Of a stretch of 64,000 bases of DNA, positions 19,801-28,648 are shown piece after piece (the first letter of the stretch is position 1; every line of letters begins with the position of its first letter). The translations under genes and the position numbers were made by a program. The stretch is taken from assembly GCA_026770025.1 (NCBI GenBank), contig JAMXDE010000003.1, positions 2,046,001 through 2,110,000 of the forward strand, read 5' to 3'. Below the pieces are notes generated by a model that worked only from the letters and a program-made list of their open reading frames with translations, had not been told where the DNA came from and searched no databases. The DNA comes from Craspedostauros australis (lineage: Eukaryota > Bacillariophyta > Bacillariophyceae > Mastogloiales > Achnanthaceae).

Positions 19801-22319
19801 TTGTTGGCAGTCGCCGCATCCGCTGGCTTGTCATTCGCGGCTGTCCATCGTTTCTCGAAGGTTTGTCGTCCAGGCGCGGCACCAGACGACGGGGTGTTGT
19901 TGGGGGTCGCTTTTGATGATGATGGCACACGCGGTATGCTGCTTGGTGGCGGTGCGTTGGGTCCCAGGGCGAAGCTGGATCTCGGAGTCTTCGGACTCGT
20001 GGCTTGGAATGGGCGAGGATTGGGACCCGTGCGCGTGGAGAAGCTGGTGGAACGCATCAATGAAGAGACTGGCTTGCGCGGGATGTGAGGTGGTGTCTCC
20101 TGGGAACCCGAAGGACGCTTGGGAGCCATAGTCTTGCCGGATTGCGACTGCCGGAAGGTCCCGGACGATGCTCTGGCATGCGACGGCGGCTCTACCTCGT
20201 GCGTGCTGCTCGCATGGTGCTTGCTGCTGCTGGAGAAATCAGGACGCGGAGGTGCATCGGTCCTGCTGTTCTGCGAATCCCGCCGAAATGCACCACCAGC
20301 CTCGTAGCTGCCTTGATTTTGTCTGTGCTGGCTTTGCATCTGCTGCTTCGGCACGAACGTGAGCTGCGAGCGTCTTCTTGGATCTGTGGGTCGGGCTGAT
20401 CCCGAAGCAGGTTGTGACGGTGGCGCAGCGTTGGCTGGTTGACTGCCGCTGGCTGCGTTGTTGGGCTTTGGACCGGCGTCGCGATGATCGCTCGCAGCTG
20501 GCGCCGCGGACGACGATGTCGGCGCCGCTGGTGGTGGCTGATTGTGATGTGAGTAGCTATTCTGCCGGCGCAAAGGCGGCCGCCGATCGTTGGGGATGAA
20601 ACCCGGACCACCTTCCCTGTTTGAGAAACCGCCCTGTCCCGATCTGCCATACGACGACGACGATGGCGCAGCCGGTCCTCTTCCCGAGGAGGCGTCGCGA
20701 TCGAAGGGTGACGGTCCACCGCGCAGATGTCCGACGGCAGTCTTGTTGGATTGCGGCGAATGCGTGCGCGGTCCGGAGAAGGGACCATCGACGGGTCGAT
20801 CTCTGTGATAGCCCATGTTGTCCGTCTTGAATGACGATCGCGGAGGATAGTGGGGTCCTTCGCGTTCCCAGATATGCTCGCGCGAGTGCTCACGACGGAA
20901 CGGACCTTTCGAGTCTCTTCGCGGCGCGGCGGGATTGGAGGCGTTGAAGGGCGGGCCGTCGCTGGGACCTTTCTTGGGGCCCGACGGTGCTGCGGCTTGG
21001 AATCGTCGTTCGTGGTCTCTGTCACGTGGACCGTGATGTCCCGCGTCGTTGGCTGCGTGCTGGTTGCCACCACCATCATGCTGCTTGTGGCTGTGATGCT
21101 GGCGCTGTTGCAGATGCGAGGGTGGTGGAGGAGGCGGCGCAGGCTTCGCGGAAGTGCCCGTTGGTGGACCTCTGGTGTCGTTCGCTGCCGCCTTGCCACC
21201 GACTCTGGCGTTGCCACGCGCCTGTGTGGTGGATGCCGGTGCGGCATCTTTGGATCCAATCGTGGCGGAAGAGGCGGACGACGAAGACGGCGGCTGGTGC
21301 GGTGGTGGGGGCGGAGGCGGCATTCTGGGTGGGCCATTGCCACCGCTCGAGTTGCTGGCGCTGCCTCCGCCCATGTTGCCTCCTCCTCCTCGTCCCGCTG
21401 TCCCTCCTCCGCCTCTGCCGCCGAATGGTGCTCCCCTACCTTGCGGACCCCCGCGACCGCCAAAGCCGTCGGAGGTCTCCCTCCGATTTTGACCGTAGTG
21501 GTTGCCCTGCTGGTGGCGCAGGTTCGGAGTGAAACCACCTCTGGGACCATTCATGCCTCTGCCGGGACCACCGCCGGCGCCTCGGCCACCCACCATGTCC
21601 CTGAGATTCCCCCTGCCTCTGCCCCGCCCTCCCACCCCGACCGGACCCGACGGCCCCCCGCGGTGATGATGATGCGGCGGCGGAGGTGGATGCGGCATGT
21701 TCATGGCATCGACCAGGTTGCCCCTCCTGTGATCGCGGAAGTGATGATCGCGGTCTCGATCCCTGTCGCGATCGCGCGGTGGCCCTTGGTTGGGATGCGG
21801 GTGCGGATGATGGCGCGGCCCTGGACCTCCGGGAGGCGGCGGACCGTTGGGTGGCGGAGGCCCGAACTTGTGGCCGCCCTTCTGCATGTGATGCGGATGC
21901 GGCTTGTTGAAGTGCGAGGACGGAGCGGCCGTGAAGCGGGAGCCCAGATCCTTGGGCGGGAACTGCGGCGGCATGGGACCGCGTCCGGGTCCTGGCTTGG
22001 GTCCGGTGCCACCTCCGCCTGGTCCGCTGTTGCCGCTCCCAATGCCGTTGCCGCCGCCGCCGCCCGCGTGGCCCATGGGTCCCGACGGACCGCCGCCGCT
22101 CCCTCCACGAAAGGGCGGCGCGGACGATGGGGGATGCGGTCGCTGATGCGGGTGTCCGTGGGCAAGCGGATGTGAATGCGGATGTGCGTGCGGGTGGCCG
22201 AACGCAGGCTTGTGCGGAGAGATGATCTCCCCCTCCTCATCGGACATCTCCCCATCCTCGCTGCGCGCCGTTTGGCCGCCTTCCTTGCTGGTGATGCCTG
22301 GATCTCGCCTTTGCGACAT
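13857..22319 (-). CDS. Giant two-SANT-domain protein, N-CoR/SMRT/Snt1-like corepressor
   Basis: About 2820 residues without an apparent intron; ATG chosen at 22319 (MSQRRDPG), the first ATG of an open frame that continues a little upstream. The N-terminus is Gly/Pro/His/Arg-rich with RGG/GRG repeats (to about residue 350), then come low-complexity Ser/Pro/Asn stretches and an acidic, coiled part (about 1060-1150). SANT1 lies at about 1622-1668 (NVWTDMEKCIFLDRFLQFPK...FYYDSK) and follows RFVNMFTSQRILDP; this arrangement closely resembles the SANT1 region of N-CoR/SMRT, which activates class I histone deacetylases. SANT2 lies at about 2088-2135 (KWTPAEKKKFVEAMETHGRNW...NYYYDYKKQ). Between and after them are QKQSQQK-type repeats and long polyQ and His/Gln tracts. 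Inferred role: nuclear scaffold of an HDAC (Set3/N-CoR-like) complex. The two SANT domains are secure; orthology is an inference from family pattern. Confidence 0.88.
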   Translation of the reverse strand: MSQRRDPGITSKEGGQTARSEDGEMSDEEGEIISPHKPAFGHPHAHPHSHPLAHGHPHQRPHPPSSAPPFRGGSGGGPSGPMGHAGGGGGNGIGSGNSGPGGGGTGPKPGPGRGPMPPQFPPKDLGSRFTAAPSSHFNKPHPHHMQKGGHKFGPPPPNGPPPPGGPGPRHHPHPHPNQGPPRDRDRDRDRDHHFRDHRRGNLVDAMNMPHPPPPPHHHHRGGPSGPVGVGGRGRGRGNLRDMVGGRGAGGGPGRGMNGPRGGFTPNLRHQQGNHYGQNRRETSDGFGGRGGPQGRGAPFGGRGGGGTAGRGGGGNMGGGSASNSSGGNGPPRMPPPPPPPHQPPSSSSASSATIGSKDAAPASTTQARGNARVGGKAAANDTRGPPTGTSAKPAPPPPPPSHLQQRQHHSHKQHDGGGNQHAANDAGHHGPRDRDHERRFQAAAPSGPKKGPSDGPPFNASNPAAPRRDSKGPFRREHSREHIWEREGPHYPPRSSFKTDNMGYHRDRPVDGPFSGPRTHSPQSNKTAVGHLRGGPSPFDRDASSGRGPAAPSSSSYGRSGQGGFSNREGGPGFIPNDRRPPLRRQNSYSHHNQPPPAAPTSSSAAPAASDHRDAGPKPNNAASGSQPANAAPPSQPASGSARPTDPRRRSQLTFVPKQQMQSQHRQNQGSYEAGGAFRRDSQNSRTDAPPRPDFSSSSKHHASSTHEVEPPSHARASSGTFRQSQSGKTMAPKRPSGSQETPPHIPRKPVSSLMRSTSFSTRTGPNPRPFQATSPKTPRSSFALGPNAPPPSSIPRVPSSSKATPNNTPSSGAAPGRQTFEKRWTAANDKPADAATANNRSGSRPSTIATPIATPSASSSSMNTPAQSKKSAATQAVDSKPPPLLVSSLAKDGRGRVKGAITRLQTLDDVCQMKDDDDDDDKTQRSANASNDTADISKKAATQETTPTAQPDEQTKPEASSKSSDAPQDDDKTKDVAKESNDGTNDDAAKPDDANEEPGVSDATQLPSKKQIMNAMAQAEKAAKELGSKTTTMESDLEETIEREERAKIEEAKRLEDAKVEKLNSRKAEDKDMEEQAAIERDRLLEEMLQKEQQAFEAESAKVWQDCASNDQFRVAIPFVFRVGTAATATEPILTATKDPNAKTEKKTVRGDDSEKSDEGEVPDSTAMDVDTDMDTLPNAGMVADASLEVKTKPEATLETSHDAADRMAKSVAVANTGAESDSKTISGRNEGAQAPSADIHSKQDLVGQLQSVLDAELTKLSDIVEKDISKASRQVEKTSASVITCGTNVAEAQQECDTAVKEVELSERPPPNEKVVFTVPPVEDVVTRIIAENKRKAAEAHRLALSLGSEEVDDVNSPVMHASTVTPPSTPLDTSTDTSTDASTDAAAGQDDVPDPKYGMTPEEWCQLVNNVTGLATAVFHEPNESPYFERNEQIFAHIGPSVMEHVRADKRRQTDRWRELAVEYEVRRRLHNNQQSKLAKKRKRTTAVAKAGRTSIFEGSSRSTPERRRSISDAGISPSSAAASTPGVSSASALSSRSSNNPYRRARRGNEVRTEYEQEQIIAEIAAKEAMEKRIKQGGSKIPRQIGPLESRQSPRFVNMFTSQRILDPLEEERRLMNENVWTDMEKCIFLDRFLQFPKDFRKIATFLRNKSTRDCIKFYYDSKQIVPYKGALKEHTMRRKRRGEYPVWDSTVQAAVAVGATVHAGPSEEKPVVFQLPSSDRTFATHLLHPLQREVLDQMDLDDKNMIRAHARLSIAKRDAKKKLASGAYGGSSANLIGSGSKKKTKDPLFLLEPEQVARLRLASRDLLTGVSLKLEMQNDAAGVETPKKERRSQQQAAKLAAKQTAKQVASADGKRSDVARRSKPLKSRESENEKVKTKMKNRDKDSRKESIKRKREQQLQSQQQQQQQQQQQHGEQKRKLQQQKQSQQQQGEQKRKLQQQKQSQQKSSQQKQSQQKQSQLMQKQTQLKSSQQKSSQQKSSQQKQSQQKQPLSKLSQQKQPQQKQPQQKQPSSKQSQQKQAQQKQLQQKQLQQKRKEESKASKAPSKALQQPPPVKQAQREKENPPLQLSEPGTPTSSRKAPQKWTPAEKKKFVEAMETHGRNWEMLSAAVGTKSMSQIKNYYYDYKKQVTRSPKPLTKSGVSTANEDTVLGTEPSSSSAVANALVGAGGEAQKGLSGATMGKKRKAGPGARTGSDTVSAGDAAEMALAGLSSLASVAKPGKKASADIVTGTGDDRPKKRKKRKSLQLSKAEGAKAGQPLRTTNESKNVIETPQQLTPAQTHAPAQAHVQADDPMPARAESAVPNPESQPSIADLLRAKQMSAGMDTNANEQELIERLLRQQQQQQAHGAEDSRQPHIGQQQPMDQQSNFQSTLQNLLNTHHQQQQHQGRSQPQHHHQQQQQQQQRATHQQISQHAIHQAQLHQQRQQQEQAQAQAQQQQQQQQQQQQQQQQQQTQPHTQAQQQTSAQQQQSSQQQQQQQQQQQQQQSQPSQQQQPPSQSQQTAQQQQPQQQHQGGGVLEDEARRLFHHHTHSHHQQVLSNLLPSLYTQNAMQQQHRHHTHHQQHPSALSHFHQLQHSTDDVSSLQALLQLRQQQQHHQHHQQHHHQQQQQQHHHHQQQQQQANQLRSLLMSGGLGNGAAGSILGGANGIEHPVADAATESLAASLNNRNMMGLGGAGAMAPGAGGLGSALGFGGHAHPGSAPGAGLGQNPGIAQGGLASMLPPGLGLEVLSNRSRDPAYSAAMSDILGVLARQGILNNNAVAVAAAAAGVGAAAGHAGHEGHGDAQAPPSGHPQQHHHHHQQQQQQPPPPPPPQS

Positions 22320-23452
22320 GCTTTCGGTTATTCGCTGATTGCCGTCAGAGGGCGTGGCTCTGTGCTCTGCGATCTGCTCTGTCCAGAGTTGTGTCTGTCT
22401 CAGTGCTCGCACGAGTTACGAGTTACGAGTTACGAACTATGCGTGGTATAGCGCTGCTCGTGGTCTCCAAAGAGCGGCGGGTTTGACTGCGTTGGCCGTT
22501 CGTCTTGCTCCTGGGACGCTGATGCAAACTGGAGGATGGAACAGCACTCTGCCATACGCGTGTTTCCACGACAATCAACACGACTGCTGTGCCGTTCCAG
22601 AATCTTGGCGCGCGGTATTGCCGTTCGCTCTCTGTGGCCGCGCCATTGTCGGTTGCTTCTTTTGCCTGTTTCTGTTGTTGGTGTTGGTGATCGTGGTTGC
22701 GTTGTGGGTGGAATGGGCTTCACTTGTGTTTGATGTACTTGCATAGCTCCAATACATCAACTCAATCTTGGGAACGCATCGAGTCACGATTCTTGCATCT
22801 TATTCGTGTGATTCGATGATGTGCATCGCCCAACTTCCCCATTTCGGCGAAAGCGATGCTTCATCTAGAAGCATATTAACGACATTATAACGTACATGTG
22901 CAATTTCAATCAATTGTATTGATACTTGGATACAATTATCAAATAGGCATCGCCAACACGTCGCGCACCAAGGTCACATTTTTTGCCTTTTTGGGGTGCG
23001 GCGTTGCGTTGCGTTGTTGTACGCCAAAGCACCCCGATTGTTCCAGCACAAACAACAACAATAGCAACAACAGTAACAACAGCAGGAGGAAGTGCGCCCA
23101 ACACTCTGGCGACATTAACAATACCAACAAGGGGATCCATCATTATTGGTGCACCATCACCATCGCTGTCGCCATCGGCATCGAAACCACAAGAGAGGAC
23201 TGCGAGAACCACCACCAACTCCTCGTCACACCATTCATTCATTCATTCATCGGACCATCCACCGCTCCAAGTCGAACGCCATTGCCGGAACCGGCACCTC
23301 GGGTCATACTCGACAACACCCCGTGTGCGTGCCACTGTTTGATGCAAGGCTCTTGGTGATTGGAGCACACAACAGCCGCCTGCGATCGAGAGAGAGAGAG
23401 AGTCTTGCGAAAAGGCCAGCGTCGCAGCAGTTCCACGTCCGCACGATCGACC
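22320..23452. promoter_or_regulatory. Divergent intergenic region (two-SANT gene / ankyrin-coiled-coil gene)
   Basis: About 1.1 kb separates the start codons of two divergently read genes, so it must hold both promoters and 5' leaders. It contains a 7-bp tandem repeat (22411-22436), AAC-rich tracts (about 23045-23085) and a short GA run (about 23389-23402). No TATA box could be assigned. Confidence 0.6.
22411..22436. repeat. Tandem 7-mer ACGAGTT
   Basis: Three full copies of ACGAGTT plus a partial fourth, lying upstream of the minus-strand two-SANT gene, in its likely promoter or 5' leader. Confidence 0.85.
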
Positions 23453-26400
23453 ATGGTGAATCTGGTCGTGAGGAAACGCAACGCCGTCGGTGCCTCGTCG
23501 CCTCAGTACGTGTCGGCGCACGTGTCGACGTCTCCTGCCACCAAGACGCGCAACTACAACTTCCCGCACAGGAACGCTCGCAAGGAGAACCATGAGGACG
23601 TCGCTGCAAACACGCCACCGCGGAAGGCAACGCCAACGCAGTACAGATCGCCCTCGCCGTCCTTCTACCGGGGCCATCAGCTGACGGTCAACACGTCGCC
23701 CCTCAACAAGAACCGAGCAACACCCCCCAACGCGGGGAATGCCACGGCCACGACCACCAACACGAGCACACCGCAATCGTTCGCGACGTCCTCGTTTCGC
23801 AACTCTCCCTCGACGTACCAGAAGTACCGCATGCAACAGGAACAGCAGCAGCAGCAACAGCAACAACTGGCGCAATTGGATGAGCCCAATTCTGGCAGCG
23901 ACGCAGTGACGAAGAAGTTCGGAACCGCCAACCACACCGGCGATTATGGCAACCTCCGCAACCACCACCAGCATGGCGTCTCCGCATACGGCAGCATGCC
24001 GACGCGCGTTTATGACCGCACGCTGCAGCAACGAAGACAGGCGCGATACGCCTTGAACCAGCAATCGCGATTGCATCATCAATCTCAAACGCAGCAGCAC
24101 AGCAAGACCGGTTTCGCCAGCTTGCCGCGTCATGTCCCGTCGCCAATTCGGGTATCCGAAGACGCGCGACCTGTCTCACCTCTCACACAGACCGAGTCGA
24201 TGTTTGGTGGCGTTGCCAACTCGAGACACGCGTCCCACCGTTATTCCAGCGGTTATCCCAACATGAAGGATCATCACGAAACGCCCACGACCAAATTCGG
24301 GACAAGCAATGATGCCGACATTCACAACATGGACGGCCGCATCCCCAGTCACAATCGCACCAATAACAACAACGCCGACGACGTTGACAACGTTGACAAC
24401 ATTCACAACGATGTGATACACCAGGAACAGTTGGGACAGAACCATCAGCTCGATCACCGCCAGGACTACGACGCGACGCTGCAACAAACGCAAACGCACA
24501 GAAAGCCACCACCACCAGAGACATCCGCCGTGGAAGATTCGGCAGCCTACCCCAGTCCGGCAATCGCGACGGGCGCACGTGACTTTCCCATCATGGTGGG
24601 TTCTGCCGGTGATGCACCGCAGATACGCAACGAACGTGTTGCGCAGCAGCAGCAGCATGTCTACGGTGATCCTGATGGACGCCATTACGAGCGGGATGCC
24701 CGTGATCCTGCGTCATACACCAACAAACAGGTTGGAGCCGATGCCATCACGAGGGAAGTGGATGGCGATCACACTGGTCGTCAGCCAGCTTCCATCGGAG
24801 ATGCTCAGGTTCATGGACATGATGCCAGCAAGCGCGAGATCGGCAACGCTATAAATGACAAACGATACGAATCGCCGCAGCCGCGAGCACAGATGCAAGC
24901 ACCAGCGCAAGTACCAGCGGATACATTCGGAAAGAGGGAGAGCAAAGATGAGAGCGAGGAGCGATTCGGTCTTTCTAGCGGCGATACGTTGCGTCACATG
25001 GTGGTCGAAACGAAGAGGCCGGGCATCACCACTCCACCGGCCAACAAGGATCTTCTCTGCGATTATGACAACAACGTAACGTACCTCTACGAGCTGCTGG
25101 AAGCCTCGCAGTGGAACGAGGCCCGCGAACGATGCCGATCGCATCCCGTCGAAGCTCGAACGTGGATCGTCCGCAATGACAGGGTCACGAAAGCCGTGCG
25201 ATGGAAGATCCTGCCGTTGCATGCCGCCGTCATCTTCCAGGCTCCCGTGTCCGTCGTCGCCTCCCTGCTCGAGGTCTTTTCGGATGGCGCCAGCCTGCCG
25301 GATGACCAGGGTATGCTGCCGTTGCATCTTGCCTTTCGACATTGTCGCAGCACGCATGCCTCCGCGTCATCTGCGAATGCCGTCGTCGTGGTGGGCGGGC
25401 CGACGTCGCTGTCGCAGCAGGAAGGATCGGCGTCGTCGATGGCCGTGCCCACATCGTCGTCGCTGATTGAGGTGCTGTTGCAGCAGTACCCGCTGGGTGT
25501 CACGATCCGCGATTCCAGGAACCGTCTGCCCGTGGAGCATGGAAAAGATGCGACATCGCTGTTCTCCATCAAGGTCATGCAGCTGTATACACAGGCGATC
25601 ATGACGCATCATCGACAGCAGCAACAGCAGCAGCCACCGGAAGACACCACCAAGCATGCGGCGGCCGTCGATGCGGAAGGGTTGCATCACAAGCACCAGC
25701 AGAAGGTTCGAGAACTGGAGGATCAGGTCAAGTTCCACAAGGAACGTGCCAAGACGCAGATGCGCAAATACGAGGACGACTTGAAACGACAGAAGAAGCT
25801 GCATGCCACGGAGGTCCAATCGCTGCAGCTGAAGCACAAGACGATCCTGTGCGAGAAGGAGGATCACCACGAACAGCAGCTGTCCTCCTTGCGCGGCCAG
25901 AATGACAACACCATCGAAGATCTGCAGCAGTCGTGGCAGCAACGGCTCGATCGGTCCAGCGCATCGGCGCAGCAGGAGATTGCGGAGCTGCGGGATTTGC
26001 TGACCGCGCAGCAGCAGTCGTCCGAAGACCGGTACGTCGACATGGAGAACAAGCATCGTCAGTGCCTCGATGATTTGGAACGCTCGGCGCTGCGGCGCGA
26101 TGAGATCGAAGAAGCCCTGAAACGCAGCGACAGCAAGCAGCAGGCCACGCAGGAAGGCTTGCGGCAGATGCTGCAGCAGCACAAGGAGCTGCATGACTTT
26201 TGTTTGCAGCAGCAGGAGCAGCTCGATGGTGCGCGCGCCATTCGAGAGCAGCTTTTGGGGACGTTGCTGAAACGGGAACAGCAGGGTCCCGAGCAGGAGT
26301 CGGGGCATCGCATACTGGCCACGTCCAATGGAATGCAAGAACGTCTCAAGGCGCTGGTCGTGCAGCTCGGTGACAACGATCACGACGTCGGTGTCGGTGT

Positions 26401-26902
26401 CGTCGATGTCGCCAATTCCAACAACGTCGTCGATGGCGTCACGTATGCCAACTCCTCCTCGATGGCCGTCAATGCTAGCAGCAACAACAACAATAACACT
26501 ATTGCCGACGACGACCAGAAGAACAAGGCAGTTGTCATGACGAGCAGCAACGACGAAACCACGGATCGCATCGCGGCATTGAAGCTTGGCATCTCGGGCA
26601 GCACGGCGCTTGCAAACGCAGATGAGTACAGACACGATGCTGGCTACGCTAACAACAATCGTCATCGTCGTGATCATCACCGCAATCATCGACATGATGC
26701 GGATGACAACAATAACAACAATCAATCCGCCATCATCAACAAGGATGGCGCGATTGCAAATGGTGGTGGGAGTGGAACTCCTGCTGCGAAGCACATTGCT
26801 ACGGATGATCGTGATGCTAACGTTGGAGAGAGCAACGCTGGGGCTGTTGATACTCCACACGATGACGACATCAGTGAAATAACCGATAACTCCAATTTCT
26901 AA
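23453..26902 (+). CDS. Ankyrin-like repeat and coiled-coil protein (diatom-type family)
   Basis: 1149 residues from ATG 23453 (context ACCATGG, basic start MVNLVVRKRN). The first 530 residues are low-complexity (Gln, His, Asn, Ser). Residues about 535-690 hold a conserved module: YLYELLEASQWNEARERCR, then ILPLHAAVIFQAPVSVV, MLPLHLAFRHC and a third ankyrin-like helix pair (SLIEVLLQQYPLGVTIRD). I know this arrangement from many diatom proteins of unknown function. Residues about 743-950 are a long coiled coil (HHKHQQKVRELEDQVKFHKE and on). The tail is Asn/Asp-rich with an acidic end. Probable scaffold or protein-interaction role; no catalytic motif. Divergent partner of the two-SANT gene. An equally long open frame on the opposite strand (25367-27016) is a shadow. 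Confidence 0.85.
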   Translation: MVNLVVRKRNAVGASSPQYVSAHVSTSPATKTRNYNFPHRNARKENHEDVAANTPPRKATPTQYRSPSPSFYRGHQLTVNTSPLNKNRATPPNAGNATATTTNTSTPQSFATSSFRNSPSTYQKYRMQQEQQQQQQQQLAQLDEPNSGSDAVTKKFGTANHTGDYGNLRNHHQHGVSAYGSMPTRVYDRTLQQRRQARYALNQQSRLHHQSQTQQHSKTGFASLPRHVPSPIRVSEDARPVSPLTQTESMFGGVANSRHASHRYSSGYPNMKDHHETPTTKFGTSNDADIHNMDGRIPSHNRTNNNNADDVDNVDNIHNDVIHQEQLGQNHQLDHRQDYDATLQQTQTHRKPPPPETSAVEDSAAYPSPAIATGARDFPIMVGSAGDAPQIRNERVAQQQQHVYGDPDGRHYERDARDPASYTNKQVGADAITREVDGDHTGRQPASIGDAQVHGHDASKREIGNAINDKRYESPQPRAQMQAPAQVPADTFGKRESKDESEERFGLSSGDTLRHMVVETKRPGITTPPANKDLLCDYDNNVTYLYELLEASQWNEARERCRSHPVEARTWIVRNDRVTKAVRWKILPLHAAVIFQAPVSVVASLLEVFSDGASLPDDQGMLPLHLAFRHCRSTHASASSANAVVVVGGPTSLSQQEGSASSMAVPTSSSLIEVLLQQYPLGVTIRDSRNRLPVEHGKDATSLFSIKVMQLYTQAIMTHHRQQQQQQPPEDTTKHAAAVDAEGLHHKHQQKVRELEDQVKFHKERAKTQMRKYEDDLKRQKKLHATEVQSLQLKHKTILCEKEDHHEQQLSSLRGQNDNTIEDLQQSWQQRLDRSSASAQQEIAELRDLLTAQQQSSEDRYVDMENKHRQCLDDLERSALRRDEIEEALKRSDSKQQATQEGLRQMLQQHKELHDFCLQQQEQLDGARAIREQLLGTLLKREQQGPEQESGHRILATSNGMQERLKALVVQLGDNDHDVGVGVVDVANSNNVVDGVTYANSSSMAVNASSNNNNNTIADDDQKNKAVVMTSSNDETTDRIAALKLGISGSTALANADEYRHDAGYANNNRHRRDHHRNHRHDADDNNNNNQSAIINKDGAIANGGGSGTPAAKHIATDDRDANVGESNAGAVDTPHDDDISEITDNSNF

Positions 26903-27229
26903 ATGAGGATTGAGGACAACAGATTCTTGGAGAAGAAATTCCTTCAGATAGATTGATGCGTAAACTTGGAGTTTGTGTGGTATCGTATCCATCATTGTGT
27001 AAAGGCTGCCTTGCACATAGTGGACACGGCTTCGTCGCGTAATGTTAGCTTTGACGACTCATAATACAAATGCTTTAGCGACAGAATGGAGAACAGTCCT
27101 CCTCTCTTTGTCTCTCGGGCAGAGATTATTGCATGGAGTCATCAACGATCCGTCCTCCACTCTGCTCTGCTCTACCTCGAGCCCACTCAGTTCATTTCAA
27201 TTCAATCGGAGTAATTTCAATTCTCCACT

Positions 27230-28107
27230 CTAATTCATTTTCGAGTTATCGATGGGCGACAGAAGGTTGGAGATCCAGTTGCCGATGGAAAGACCCGACG
27301 GCTTGGACTGGTTGACGGCGATCTCGATGGGATCGTCGCGGTACACCTTGAGGTTGAATCCGTACTCGAACTCGGCCTCGAATCCCTTGAGCTTGGGATA
27401 CTGGCGGACGATGGATTGTTGCAACCCCTCCGTGTTGGCAAAGATGGCGTCGCTGACCTGCGCCCCGCGTGGCACGGCGATGCTGCCGCATGGCAACCAG
27501 CTCTCGTCGTCGCTGCCGAACTGTCGCACGTAGATGGCGTACTCCTGCCCACCCGTCTGGGTCAGCTCATCATACTTGGACGACTGCTGCTCGCGCTTGA
27601 TCTGGCCCTGCGATTTGTCGTCCTTCTTGCTGACGTTGGTGTCCTCGTTCGAGAATCCTTTGGCGGCGAGGCTGTGGTATACATTACATTGCGGTGGTAT
27701 GCAGTGGAAAATGTGGATGCAATTGAACATGGAGTTGAACATGGAGTTGAACATGGAGTTGAACATGGCATGAGAAAGGAACGAACGTGAGATGCGTCAG
27801 AGCGATGGCTTCCATCTGCGACCACGAGTATTCGCATGGTAACGAATGTAATAATCCTGGATCACTTCAAGCAACGCCATCATCATCAGCTGCTGCTGTG
27901 AAAGCATTGCATTCATCTATTCTTCCCTTGTGGCAACATTCGCATTGCGTAGAGTCACTATCACGAGGGCGACGTTGAACGCACGCACCTTGTGGCGGCC
28001 GAGACGGTCCTTGATGGTGTCTGCGTAACTATGAAGGACGATGCCAGTGGCATTGCCGCAGCAGCGACAGCAGCAACGGAGACGATGGTAGATGTGGCGG
28101 ACTTCAT
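27230..28107 (-). CDS. Plastid-targeted HHL1-like (DUF6523-type) protein, two exons
   Basis: Exon 1 is 27989-28107 and exon 2 is 27230-27671; the 317-nt intron starts GTGCGTGCG and ends CCACAG. The joined frame gives 186 residues. Exon 1 is a diatom plastid presequence: a signal peptide (MKSATSTIVSVAAVAAAAMP) with an ASSF cleavage region and a Ser/Thr/Arg-rich transit peptide. Exon 2 carries the conserved core (YAIYVRQFGSDDESWLPCGS, GLQQSIVRQYPKLKG, FEYGFNLKVYRDDP), which I recognise as the family of plant HHL1, a thylakoid protein linked to photosystem II under high light; the functional transfer is inference. An open frame extending exon 2 upstream (MFNSMFNS...) is intron read-through of a 12-bp repeat and is not coding. 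Confidence 0.85.
27725..27768. repeat. 12-bp tandem repeat inside the HHL1-like intron
   Basis: Unit GAACATGGAGTT, three full copies and a partial fourth, entirely within the intron of the HHL1-like gene. It creates a spurious repetitive open frame on the minus strand. Confidence 0.9.
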
Positions 28108-28648
28108 TCTTTCGGTGTGGACAGTGACTTGAATTTGGTGGAACTGTTGTACTCGTATGCAGAGTGGTTGAGGGAGGCTCGTGAGGGTTCTATTGTGGTT
28201 ATTGTATTTGTGACTGTCCTCAACCTTTCCTTCTCTCTTCCTGGGCTCCATTCACAGCAACAACAACCACCATGACGCTGTCGAAACCGTCTTCCACCAT
28301 CTATCGCCTCTTTCTCTCTCTCTCTCTGACAACGACCCTGCTGTCGCCACGAAGAGGCAACGACAGCGACAACACATCAGACGATGCGACGCAGCGCAAA
28401 CGAGCGTGTTGTTTTGTGTGATGTGTTCAAACACGTCATTATCGACTCGTTCGATCCTAAAGGGTATCTTCCCATTCGTGACGTCACTCATGTCCAATCA
28501 AATGAAAAAACAAAGCGAACCGAACGCGACATCTATGGACATTTTCGTTTTGACACCAAGAGACACAAGTGAACATCATGGGAGATGGCGGTTGTGCAGC
28601 GCGGGAGCAGCCCAGAGCCATGAGCTGTGGTGATGAGAAGCCTTGCTG
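28108..28648. promoter_or_regulatory. Divergent intergenic region (HHL1-like / phosphatase-kinase)
   Basis: 541 bp between the start codons of two divergently read genes; expected to carry both promoters. It contains a TCTCTC run at about 28310-28330. No specific element could be assigned. Confidence 0.5.

Noticed and set aside
20850-22175. 441-codon plus-strand frame rich in Arg
   Set aside because: Shadow of the Gly/Pro/Arg-rich N-terminus of the two-SANT gene.
25367-27016. 549-codon open frame on the minus strand
   Set aside because: It is antisense to the ankyrin-like/coiled-coil gene, whose sense frame carries recognisable motifs. The open antisense frame follows from the CAG-rich codon usage.
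27672-27766. MFNSMFNS-repeat N-terminus on the HHL1-like exon 2 frame
   Set aside because: It is read-through of the intron; the splice sites give an exact phase match to a plastid presequence exon.
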